Shown one piece after another: positions 54,251 through 64,000 of a DNA stretch of 64,000 bases. Position 1 is the first letter of the stretch; the number at the start of each line of letters is the position of its first letter. The notes under the pieces are model-generated. The model worked only from the letters and a program-made list of their open reading frames with translations, was not told the origin of the DNA and ran no database searches. Made by a program: the position numbers and the translations under genes. The stretch covers positions 2,733,001 through 2,797,000 of the forward strand of contig CM034126.1 of NCBI GenBank assembly GCA_019914995.1. Direction: 5' to 3'. This DNA comes from Acanthochlamys bracteata (lineage: Eukaryota; Streptophyta; Magnoliopsida; Pandanales; Velloziaceae).

Positions 54251-57125
54251 ATGGCGCCAACTAAACTGAAGCAGTCCTCAATCCAACACTTCCTTCGACC
54301 TCAACCTTCAACCAATAGTCCTACTGACGCTAACGATGGATCCAACAATTCTCCTCCAGATTATGAACTCATTCGGCAAGAAAACATCCGCCGCAACCGG
54401 GAATACCTTAAAAAGCTTGGCATCTCAATCTCTTCAACTTCAATTCCAAAGCCTCTCCCCAAAAAACCCAACAAGATTAAACCAATTTCATCTCCATCGT
54501 CTGTTCCTCTCCGCCGCAGCGCCCGATTCCAGCCTTCGACGTCTTGTGAAGAAGACAATGATCTTGATAGAGGAAAACAGGAACAGGCCATGGAGCAAAT
54601 GATTGATTCCTGGGTCTTCCGTTATGCTTGTGATCGGAGTCTTCCTCTCCCTGATGATCGTTTGTCCTTATGCCAGTCACCAATTGTGGGCTTCGAGATT
54701 GTCGGAAAGATATATCGTGATCCGTCACTGACAAAGATATACTCCATTGATGTTTCTTATTTAGAAGATGGGAAAGTTTTAGTTGCAGCAGGTGGGCATG
54801 GGGGCTCTGTCTCAATTTATGGCGGAATGCTTGGTGATACTGGGGATGGTGAGAGCAGGAAAGGGGATCAAGAGCCACTGTTGAGCTGGAAAGCAAGCCA
54901 GAGTTGGGTTTCTGGGACGATGTTTGTCCAATCTAATCAATGCTACTTATCTCAAGCTCAAATGATGGAAAGCTTGTTGTTTGGGATGTCAAGAAGCACC
55001 CCGCTTTGGCATCATTATCATCAACATCTTGGTCTCCTCCTGTTGTTGCTGAAACTGCTACGCTGCATGATGGTGGAATATTTGGTTTGGACAGGCTTGG
55101 TTGTGTGATAGCAACTGCCTCCAAGGACTCTTCTCTGTGTGTTTCTAGGCTAACGCCAGAAGGGGAGATGGTCTTTGAACGGAGAGTTTCTGGCCATCAC
55201 TCAGGGGTGATTAGAGGGGTTTGTTTCAGGTGAGATTTTTGTTGAATTGCCAGTTTACACTTTTTGTTCTGTTGAGCTAAAGATGATTATCCAGTGAAAT
55301 GTTTCCTTTTATTGTAACATTATTGTTTATGCTAACCTTTGTTGCTAGGAGCTACCTGTCCTTACAAGATTTGGTGACTTTGAGTAGATTGTCGATCTGA
55401 GTGCATGGATAACCATTCATAAACTAGAGTTAAATGTCACAGTTATTCCTTAATAAGTTAAGTATGAGTTGCATTCTGGTGGATCTAATTGTCCAAGCGA
55501 CCAACAAATTGCTCAGACTTCTTCAGCACCAACAAATTGCTTAGCATTTCTTTGTATGTATAATCTGGAACTGTGGTTGAGGGTCATACACTTTATCTAA
55601 CAAAATTGCTATCAGTTTGACCTTCTTCTGATAAAAATCAAGGCTTTTGTACCAATAATAGCATGATAAAAGTGACTTAAATCTCAACAGTCAAATAATC
55701 AGCTAGAAGTAGTTAGGAAAGAAACACAATGGCATCTGTATAACTTTTCCTACATTGTTTGCTCCTGAAGAAAAAAAAAGTACAGAATGGCCTTCCGTTA
55801 TATTTTCCCCACATTGGTTGTGGTTAACCATTGGAGCCGCCCAATATAAGTGAACCTGCTATGATATGAGAACCTTATATGGTTAAGTACAGACTTCAGA
55901 TTACAGACACTGCTATTGGCTGATCAATTCATTTTCTCATGCTTGCTTTCTTTCATAATCTCAAGAGTAAACACATGCATTCTGGATCTCAAAATTCTCA
56001 GAAGCCTATTTGTAACCTCTGCTGTTAGATAGCTACGAAATCTAGTTTTACATTATGCCAGTTAGCTACTACAGGTTGAAGCTTGTATTCCTTAAGTTTT
56101 TAATTATCTGAGTTACACGAACAAATATTTAGCTTTAGCCTTATCTCATGTTATTTCTGCTCTGAAGTTTGACGTTTTCCTCTTCGATATAACAAGCTTT
56201 CCGGGATTATTATTCCCTGAAATTTTTTGAGACTCCCTAAAGCCTTTTTTTTTTTAATGGTTTATCCAAGTCAGCAACATCCATGTAGCATGTTTGGCAT
56301 TGCAGTTGGGGTACTTCTCCAACTCTATTTCAACTTTTCATTCCAAAAAACATTTTAAAGTATTCTAAAATTCTTTTAAAGATTTGAAAATTAATGAAAG
56401 AATTGTATGTCGTAAAATCATAATATATGTAACATTTTATTATTTTTGAATTAAAAAAATTTGTGAAGAGTTTAAAAATAATTTATTCTAAAAAGGCACT
56501 TTCACAGTTTCACGTACACAACACCAACAAATTTAACTATGTGGGGTAGCGGACATCTATTTAGTGTACCTAGAAAATGTCTGCTATCCGAACTTATACT
56601 GGAGTTAAATTATCTCCTGACCTTATTTCCAGAGGCGATAAAGATGCACTTGCTGATTCTGGAGCTGATGGTCGTATTTGCATCCTGGATACAAGACAGC
56701 CAAAGGCCTGTGTTATTACTATTGAATCGCAACACAAAACTGGTGTAAACACACTGGACTGGTGTAAATCAATTCCCAATTTAGTGCTATCTGCTAGTAA
56801 AGATCCAGCCTTACTTCTCTATGATATCAGAAGCCCCACTGAACCAGCCTACAGGCTTCAAGGTCATGTTGAGGGGAATAGAACTTGCAGCCAGATATAC
56901 AGACCAGCTTTTATAGATGATGGAAAAATGATTGCTACACCTGGGGAAAGATCAAGGAAGATTTCTCTCTACAGCGTTGGTGATGGTTTGCTGAAAAGCC
57001 AAGGGTTGATTGGCTACGATGCTAACATAGTTAAGTTCAGTAGGGATAGAACTGGATGCCCGATACTTTGGGCAGCTGCGAGGCAAATAAACCAATTATG
57101 CCTTTTCCAGGTATCTTCTTGTTAA
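54251..57125 (+). CDS. WD40-repeat protein, possibly DNA replication or repair related; frame break in exon 1
   Basis: Exon 1 runs 54251-55229 and exon 2 from 56633, where the phase agrees (R|GDKDALADSGADGRICILD). The frame opens MAPTKLKQSSIQHFLRPQPS and continues to about residue 230. The WD40 blades then continue in another frame from about 54940 (LLISSSNDGKLVVWDVKKHP). One base seems to be missing at CAATGC near 54938, so this copy either carries a recent frameshift or an assembly error. Later blades are SGHHSGVIRGVCF, VLSASKDPALLLYDIRSP and RKISLYSVGDG. The N-terminal QSSIQHFL resembles a PCNA-binding PIP box. The end is uncertain: reading past the donor at 57111 stops at 57125, but a further exon may exist. 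I do not recognise a named orthologue. Confidence 0.7.
55230..56632 (+). other. Intron of the WD40 gene with a probable MITE-like insert
   Basis: The intron is 1403 bases, GT-AG. An AT-rich stretch at about 56290-56510 (left part GTTTGGCATTGCAGTTGGGG, right part GGCACTTTCACAGTTTCACG) follows the size and composition of the MITE-like copies elsewhere. No coding sequence is seen. Confidence 0.45.
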
Positions 57126-57382
57126 AGCAGTCATCCTGGTAATTAAACTGAGGTTGATGATTATATCAGTGCCTATGGTGAGTTTTTTCCCGAAATGTTA
57201 AGGCGGTATTGAAAAATCTGAAAATAACTGAATAACAATACACAAGTCTTGGATGAACTAATCAATAATGCATGAACATGGTCTGCTAAAAAAGTTGATT
57301 ACGTTGCCTATGAGATAGTAGGAGAATGAGAAAAGAATTGATGCATTGATGCCTAGCAATGTTGAGATCACAATGCCTTTTA

Positions 57383-57638
57383 GAGGATGTTTGGTATTGC
57401 GTTTGAAGTGTTTATCATTTTAAATAAACACTTTACATTTTCAAATAAATTTTTTGTAGTATTATATAAAAATTTTTATTAAATTTGGAAGCATAAAAAA
57501 GTTACATATCATAAAATTTATATATATATAATTTTTTATTAAATTAAAAAAAATCAAATTCGTTTTTAAAAAAAAATTTAATGTTTTTTACTTTTGAAAA
57601 ATTTTACTTATAAGCACTTTCAAAAGTTTCTAAGAGCA
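57383..57638. mobile_element. MITE-like element
   Basis: The left segment GTTTGAAGTGTTTATCA and the reverse complement of the right segment (TTTGAAAGTGCTTATAA) match imperfectly, around AT-rich sequence of the common interior type. Confidence 0.5.
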
Positions 57639-57879
57639 TTTGAAGTAATGCAGCATTTTCTTGTTGTTGAAGGCTATCTACATCACGTCTTTAATATCTC
57701 CTCCTTCCGTTCTATGGGATACATCCGTTAGCAACCGTTTCTGCGAGGGCACTCGTAATTTCAAGGCACTGATAATATAAACTTGGTACAGTAAATCCCA
57801 ACTATAGGGATCTTGTTTCATCTCCCATACATTCGCCACGCTCAAGAGTGCCTTTGCATTTTGGGTTCACTTTACCAAG

Positions 57880-58850
57880 TTGAAGTTTCTTCCCATTTTA
57901 TTTGCAGTGTCTTGCCCTCAGAACATCATTGTCGACATTGAAAGGGAGAAAAGAATCCTTAGCCATACACATCCAGAACAGATAACAACATTAAAACGTA
58001 GCGATACTTTCAAGGTCATCCAATATAAGTCGATATTCGTCCTCCATGATTTGAAGTTGGATGAGTGAATTTTTGAAGCGTGGTATCTCTATCTACTACC
58101 CGTCACTACAACAGTTACAACCTGGAAGGAGGGAGATATGCAAGGATCATGCATAAGATTGGCAGCGGGTCCACAACAGAGCCTGGAATCCTGTATATTG
58201 ACTTGTCACAGGACTTGAATGTATCGCGACACACTCTCTTCGTAAGTGCCGAAGTGAATCTTGCAGACAACCAAGCTCGTTGAAATAGCTCCTATATCAA
58301 CGCGTCACCTTCGGGAAGAAAAGAGGAAAGATATACGGAGAAATTCGTGCTTTGTCTATTAATGTCAACCAAAAAGATGGAACATAGAGTTCCACCAAAG
58401 CGGTTTGCAACCACGGCTGTGACCGATATGCAATGAAGTGGGGACTGGCGAAAAGAGATAGCCGGGGTTTGCTTGCACGGGTACAAGGAGATGTATCTTA
58501 TCCGCCAGTCTTGGCGACGGCTTCTATTGTTTACACCGGTGCAGGAAATATTAAAAGGTAGCTTTTTGCCTTTGCACCAATAGGTGACTTTATTCAAGTA
58601 AAAGAGTCAGTTAGTAAAAGGGTAACTTCCGCCAAAATGGGTGCTGGATAACGCGACAGCCATGTCTGCAAAAATTCAGTGGTAAGCTGTAGAGTATCTG
58701 CGTGATGAATTTAGATGGAAGATCAATATCACGCCTGTAAAACTGCTCTCCTTTTGGCAGGAGGCTCCATTGTTAGCAGCGGAATTTAATTCAGTGCAGG
58801 TTTTTGCCAAGTGCGGCATTTGAATGACACGAAGAGTTCATTTTTGTTGA
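57880..58850 (+). mobile_element. Possible old viral or virus-like remnant (caulimovirid-like?)
   Basis: This block is richer in G+C than its flanks and holds several short overlapping open stretches with protein-like composition, for example GGRYARIMHKIGSGS and YIDLSQDLNVSRHTLF at about 58130-58250. It lacks plant splice signals that would link them. It could be a decayed endogenous caulimovirid (movement-protein region) or the ruin of some other gene. If viral, it is broken by several interruptions and has no visible terminal repeats. The family assignment is a guess from composition and general resemblance only. Confidence 0.25.
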
Positions 58851-59365
58851 AACTAATTACGAATAGTGAGTCATATAAATATATTATTAAAATTTTTAAT
58901 TTGTTATTTAATGTTTATTGAAAGTAAAAATATAATTCCCAGTAAAAATTATATTTTTATTTTTGATAAAATAATTGAATTTCAATTTTTACGTTGCATA
59001 TATTCGAGTTACGGCAGAGAGCCTACAGCGGACATTCTTTTGCCAATCCACGCAAGGTCGGTGGTCAATAGTCAATCATTTTGGATTCAATCCGGAGAAT
59101 GGTATAACCCAGACCCAGTTGTCCTCGACCAACCGTCGCGGACAATTTGCCAACAAATTTTTGATCCAGAAGAAACACGCACGCTTGCTAGCAGAGAGAA
59201 TAATAATAAAGCAGACAACAGCGTCAAGCAGGAAGCGGTTGAATTCAATACGTTCCGCTAGACTGCCTGCCACCATGTTCACGATTTGATTTTTTTTCTC
59301 CTGTGATTAATTGATCTCTCATTGTTTCGATTTGTTTCTGTCGTTTTCTGTTGGTCCATGCGACC

Positions 59366-62057
59366 ATGTCTGCTTGCAAACCAGCAGCATCAGCGGCGAA
59401 AGCGTTGTTAGTAGTGCCGGCGAGAAGTTGGGGACCGCTATGTGGTTCTCGGCGCTGCTTCTCCAGCAATGGCCGGCGCGCATTTCTCGTGGACACTCTC
59501 GCGCTGGTAACAAAATCAAATCTTTTCTATGGTCTATAAAGTTCAGTAGTTGTTTAGCTCTATTTTTTTGTGGCATTTGCTCGAGCAGTTGGTGGGCAAG
59601 ATGGTTAAACTTGGAATTTGATTAGATTTGGTTGCTTTAAAGGTGCGGAGACTGGAGAGGCAAGATGTGCCCTCAAAGCAGGCTGAGGCGATCACCTCTG
59701 CAATTGCGCAAGTTTTGAGTGACAGCCTCGACAATGTTGCCCAGTCCTTTGTCTCCAAAGCAGAGATGCAGAAGGTTAAGGACATCTCCTAAATTTTGCT
59801 TATTGATAATTTGGCAATTGATTCCAATAAATGTGGAGTATCTATGTAGATCGCAAAGTTAAGTTTAGGAAGATTACTTTATGCGTTGAAGCTCAACCTT
59901 CCACATTGAAGTTCAACCTGAATCTGGAAAACTCAGCTTCATGCCCCTTGATAAGATGAACTTTCAGATAGACGCCAGAACATTTAACGTTGGTTATGTT
60001 TCTCTGTCCAATGTGTTCTGAATTTTACTAGTTTTTGCTTTCCAGAGTGAGATGATTCAGGATGCAAACTTGTCCAAGTTCAAGACCGAAGTGAATAGCT
60101 CCCAGGTATACCCCTTTTTGCCTTTGATCAGAGTTTGTTAAAATCTTGTTTGGTTTGCCAATTTTCATTGTTGTGCACTTGTGTACACATCTCTTACTCA
60201 TACAGTTTCATTTAACTTTCTCTTTCAAATGAACTATTAGTTGCAAGACTTGGATGCATTTGTTGTTGAACACTGAATATTGGATTGATTGAGCTATTTC
60301 CAGCTATGCATATTTGGCTTAAATTTTTTTTTCAATTTGAGTTATAGGCCTGAGTTCAAAACTGGTCCAAATATCTTCACCAAATAGAGCCAAGCAAGTG
60401 CCTGTTTGAAAGATTAACTACTAATGTTAGTTAGACTCAATTTAATGACAACAAATCATTTTTATTTCCTACACTTTCTTAAGAGGATATGATGAACATC
60501 ATTTATGGAGGCCAACTTTTTAGTGGTAAGCAAATTGACACATAACGACCCCAAGCGTTGAAAAATTAATCAGACATGCATGGTAACCACCATAAGGCAA
60601 TGTGAGCTAACAAATTCTCAAAACCTATTTTTGCATACTTGAATTTTAGCAGAAGACTGTGCTCCAAGGTTCCGTATGAAGCTCAGTTTTACATTTTTGA
60701 TGCGGTTCTTGGATTATCTTTCCTTGTTTTCACGCAATCCATTGAGGATTAGCATGTTAGTGCTAGCTAGATTATTTCTACCTTACATCAGGCACCATAA
60801 AATGATTCTAACAGGCTGGCCTACTAAATATGAACTTGCTGGCCTTTTCCTGCAGCTCAGGTTCTTCTTATGGTAATGTATTTGTCTTTGGATTTTAGGG
60901 GGTGTTTGGAAATGTTTATGAAAAGGAGCTTTTCTAGAATGGAGGGTATTTTTGTCTATTTCAGGAAACGAGCTTAATTTTTTAGCCTTAAAAAAATAAT
61001 AAAAATAAGCAATAATAAAATCTTATGATGTAGGATGTTTCTATACTTTCTAAATTTTTAAATAAATTTTGTAGAATGTTGTAGAAAGTTTATTGGAAAA
61101 TGTGAAATTGAAAGTTGATAAGTGCTTTTTTGGAAAGCCCATCCGAACAGCCCCTCAGTATGGATATCTGTGTGGTTGTCAAATTTTTTAAAGTGGCTAA
61201 GAACTTGATTGATGTTTTCATGGGTATTCTAATGAAGTGAATTAAGCTTTGATATTTTAGTTCTGAAATTGTGATAATATCAGCTGTGCCATGAATGTTA
61301 CATTCATTACAATATTTTGTAGGTCTTGTATATGTTATCCTTGTGAATATCATGGTTTGAGGTAGAGGATCCTTATTATGGCCTTTGTTTCTCTGCTTTC
61401 CATTATGCTACTTTTGTCTGCAAAGCCTATGTATTCTACCTCTGGTCAAGTCTAATATATGCATATGATCTGGATCCAGGAGCATTACATCTCATCTTTA
61501 CATAGTGAGACGGAAAAGCTACGATGTGATATTGAAAAGATGCGGAGTGATCTTAGGTGCACTGTAGTTTATGTAGAGATCCTTATTACGTCATAGTTCT
61601 ATATCCGAATCCTAATTTGCGGCAGTTTCTCCAGGCATGAGATTGACAAAGTTACTGCTGGCCAGCGTTTGGATCTAAATCTGGAAAGGGGGTGAGAAAA
61701 GACAGTTCATTGTATCTTAGTTCCTTTGATTCTCTTATCACAAGCTTTCTTTTGGCATGAATTACTGCCCTGCTACAGACGAATCCGTGATGAACTGGCG
61801 AAGCAAAATGAGGAAACTACTGATTTGACCAGTAAGCTTGACATGGTAAAGTTAGAGAAGTTCGAGAAGCTTAAGAGGACTACTTGAAATGATTGAAAGT
61901 TTTTCTTTCATAATTGTTCCCTTGGTTTTTTCTGCAGGAAATTTACGCTCTACGCGCTCAGTTAGAAGCCACAAAGTATGATGTCATAAAATACTGCATT
62001 GGTACCCTGGTTTCAGTATCTGCTGTTGGTCTAGCTATGATTCGCCTGTTGATGTAA
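59366..62057 (+). CDS. DUF1640 mitochondrial coiled-coil membrane protein (CCDC90/MCUR1/FMP32-like)
   Basis: Exons 59366-59506, 59643-59774, 60046-60105, 61480-61556, 61635-61691, 61779-61845 and 61938-62057 sum to 654 bases, 217 residues. The N-terminus is an Ala/Arg/Ser-rich presequence (MSACKPAASAAKALLVVPAR). Next comes LVRRLERQDVPSKQAEAITS, a family signature, then a long coiled coil (SLHSETEKLRCDIEKMRSDL; RIRDELAKQNEETTDLTSKL). A single C-terminal membrane segment (YCIGTLVSVSAVGLAMIRLLM) ends the protein. Relatives are inner-membrane proteins implicated in calcium uniporter regulation, cytochrome oxidase assembly or proline use; the plant role is not settled. After the stop a 3' untranslated intron is likely (ACAAG|GTTAGT at about 62074 to TTTGCAG at about 62464). 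Only about 17 bases separate stop and junction, so decay is not expected. Confidence 0.92.
60899..61154. mobile_element. MITE-like element in an intron of the DUF1640 gene
   Basis: The left end GGGGTGTTTGG and the right end CCGAACAGCCCC form an imperfect inverted repeat (reverse complement GGGGCTGTTCGG). The interior has AT runs as in the other copies. It lies inside the 60106-61479 intron, so its arrival did not interrupt coding sequence. Confidence 0.6.
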
Positions 62058-62079
62058 TTCATGCACATACAAGGTTAGT

Positions 62080-64000
62080 CCTAAGTTGTTATTTAGTTCC
62101 TCAATTAAAACTATGGAAATGTGATTACACTAATCCCTAGAATTGTAAAGATAACTGCAGTTTTTCTCATTTCCTGTGAATATTGAATAGTTGAGTGCAT
62201 TGTTCAATCTAGTAATTACCATGTTGGAACATTTCATGCTTCCAGACTTCATGGAGCTGTGGTTTCTTATTGATGTGATCTGAAGCTTTGATTCTTCGAA
62301 ATAAAGTGATTTTCATATTTCACAAAATATATTTTCGTAAATATGAGAACTAGGAGATGAGTCTACAAAATTGATTCAGTAAAAGTTGAAGCCATGTAGT
62401 CAGATATAAACTTTTGATTTTAGACAAACTATACATGAAAGCGCATTTGTTGGTATTTTTGCAGAGATGCAAATATTGGTAGAAGAATTCTCGAAAGAAG
62501 TAGGTGAACGTCAAAATCAAGGAATTACCCCAGAATCTTGAAGGGAGGCAGAGGAAACAGAGATGAGGCTCTTGCTCAGCAGCTTCAAAACAAGATCCTT
62601 AACTTTGCGTCCTTTGGCTTTATTTTCCTGTTTCTATTTCAACAGGTAAAGGGTTTCATTTCTTTTGTTCTTTTTTTTTTTTCTCCCGTAACAAGTCTGG
62701 TCCCCTAGCTGCATTATTGATGCAGTGGAAGAGCGTGATGAGGATTTTGTTTGCTTTATTGATACACTACGTTGTTGAAGGCATTTGAACATGTTGACAT
62801 TAGCGATTTTGTAATGGCTAATGGGTGAAACATGCTCATTTAAACATTAAACCATTCTTCCTGTAGTATCCGATGATGAAAGAAGAGGTATGCATATGGC
62901 CCTGAAAATAGCAGAAAAAGGAATACACTCTCCTATGGATAAGAGAACTAATTAGAAACCATCTTATCTGCAATAGATCCACGACATTCACAGCATTCTT
63001 CTTAAGGTTAGCAGGGAACATGATTTATTTTTGCAACAGTATTGCTACTCTAACAATGATAAGATCCCAGCACTGCAAAATATAGCTCGTTCTCTGCTTA
63101 CGCAATCCTCCAGCATAATGCAAAGAACCCTCTTCGCAAGAAGCTTCATATTTTAATGGTGTTCACTGTGCCCCTAGAAAGTTAGTGGTTGCAGTAGTTG
63201 GATCATCACCATCATCATTGTTATCGTTGTAAAACGTGGATAATACCTGTTGTGACCGTGTTCCATTGCATTGAAAATTTCGATGGAAGGTGTTTCTTTT
63301 TATCTTCAAGATATATTAAGCAAAAGACCGTTTGCTTCTTGTTCCACTAGATTCAAAATGCTTGGGTTGTTGTTGTCGTGCTTGACCTTTTACTACGCAA
63401 GTGCACAACTGAGCAATCTACACGAATCAAATATCCAACTACTGAAGACTACAGAAAGCATATATACATCCCGATATTTCCTTTTGCTTCAATGATGTGC
63501 AATCTTTGCATCAATTAAAATTGTATTAAATGTAATGGCGCAATTCTTGAACGTCTTTCAGGAGTTGTGAAAACTTAGTAGCGTTTGACTAAGATTTCTA
63601 AATAAACAATTTTTAATTTTTTAATTTATGCATTTCAATATATTTTGTTATAAACATATTTAAAAATTTATAAAAAGTATAAAAAAAATTTTACATACTA
63701 AATATTTTTATTATTAATTTTATTATTTTTAGATAAAAAATAATGTTCATTTTTTAAAATAAATAAAAATATTTTTATTTTAAAAAATTTATTTTAAAAA
63801 TACTTCCTGAGCATATAACAGTGAACTGATTACACAGCAAGTTTACCAAGGTTTGATTACACATTTTGCAATAGTTCTGATGAATATGTATCCTTCCGCA
63901 ATTTAAGCAAACAGGATTATTAGAGGGGGAAAAATTTTCAAACAGTAACACGACAATCTTTTTACTTGAGATGAAACAACGGTATTTTCTGACGAAAAAG
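62080..64000. other. Downstream region without a recognised gene
   Basis: The first 600 bases probably hold the 3' untranslated exon of the DUF1640 gene. Beyond that I see no supported gene. The frame at 63271-63495 (MKISMEGVSFYLQDILSKRP) has no domain or splice partner. A degenerate MITE-like copy occupies about 63585-63810 (left tip GCGTTTGACTAAGATTTC). Confidence 0.4.

Noticed and set aside
58866-59496. Several frames on both strands upstream of the DUF1640 gene
   Set aside because: No domain, and they overlap each other and the promoter; only the frame from ATG 59366 links to the downstream exons in phase.

Overview
The window is nuclear DNA of a dicot plant, probably a woody or rosid species, though the species cannot be fixed. 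The grounds are long AT-rich intergenic stretches, GT-AG introns of about 70 to 2100 bases, plastid-targeted proteins encoded by split nuclear genes, a MIR166 hairpin, a Ty1/copia remnant and many short AT-rich MITE-like repeats. I rebuilt the gene models by hand from splice sites and reading phase; each multi-exon model closes in frame unless stated.

Layout. 1-1527: 3' end and LTR of a broken copia element. 4660-4790 (-): MIR166 precursor. 11127-14104 (-): three tandem SAUR (small auxin-up RNA) genes, the middle one frameshifted. 15905-22968 (-): an 11-exon CDPK-related kinase closest to Arabidopsis CRK3. 26025-26421 (-): a small two-exon gene I do not recognise. 26881-32802 (-): a 14-exon kinesin-7. 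36424-39418 (+): a double B-box gene of the BBX18/19 type. 41404-43375 (-): plastid fructose-bisphosphate aldolase with one GC-AG intron. 47242-51524 (+): ClpC, the stromal Hsp100 chaperone. 52021-54078 (+): a DYW-class PPR protein. 54251-57125 (+): a WD40 protein with one frame break in this copy. 59366-62057 (+): a mitochondrial DUF1640 (CCDC90/MCUR1-like) coiled-coil membrane protein.

Two conserved neighbourhoods sit side by side. MIR166-SAUR-CRK matches the Arabidopsis run MIR166A-SAUR32-CRK3 (At2g46685-At2g46690-At2g46700). Kinesin-7-BBX-aldolase matches At4g38950-At4g38960-At4g38970 and its duplicate around At2g21300-At2g21330. These identities come from memory of the Arabidopsis map and were not searched.

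The genes are ordinary plant functions: leaf polarity (miR166), auxin-linked growth (SAUR), signalling (CRK), microtubule transport (kinesin), light response (BBX), Calvin cycle (aldolase), plastid protein quality control (ClpC), organelle RNA editing (PPR) and mitochondrial membrane function (DUF1640). No new multi-gene system is evident. The most useful leads are the microRNA hairpin and its synteny, the E2F-type sites with a PIP-like N-terminus on the WD40 gene, the inverted ACGT pair upstream of the aldolase, the two host-gene frame breaks, the MITE family and a possible old viral remnant near 58 kb.
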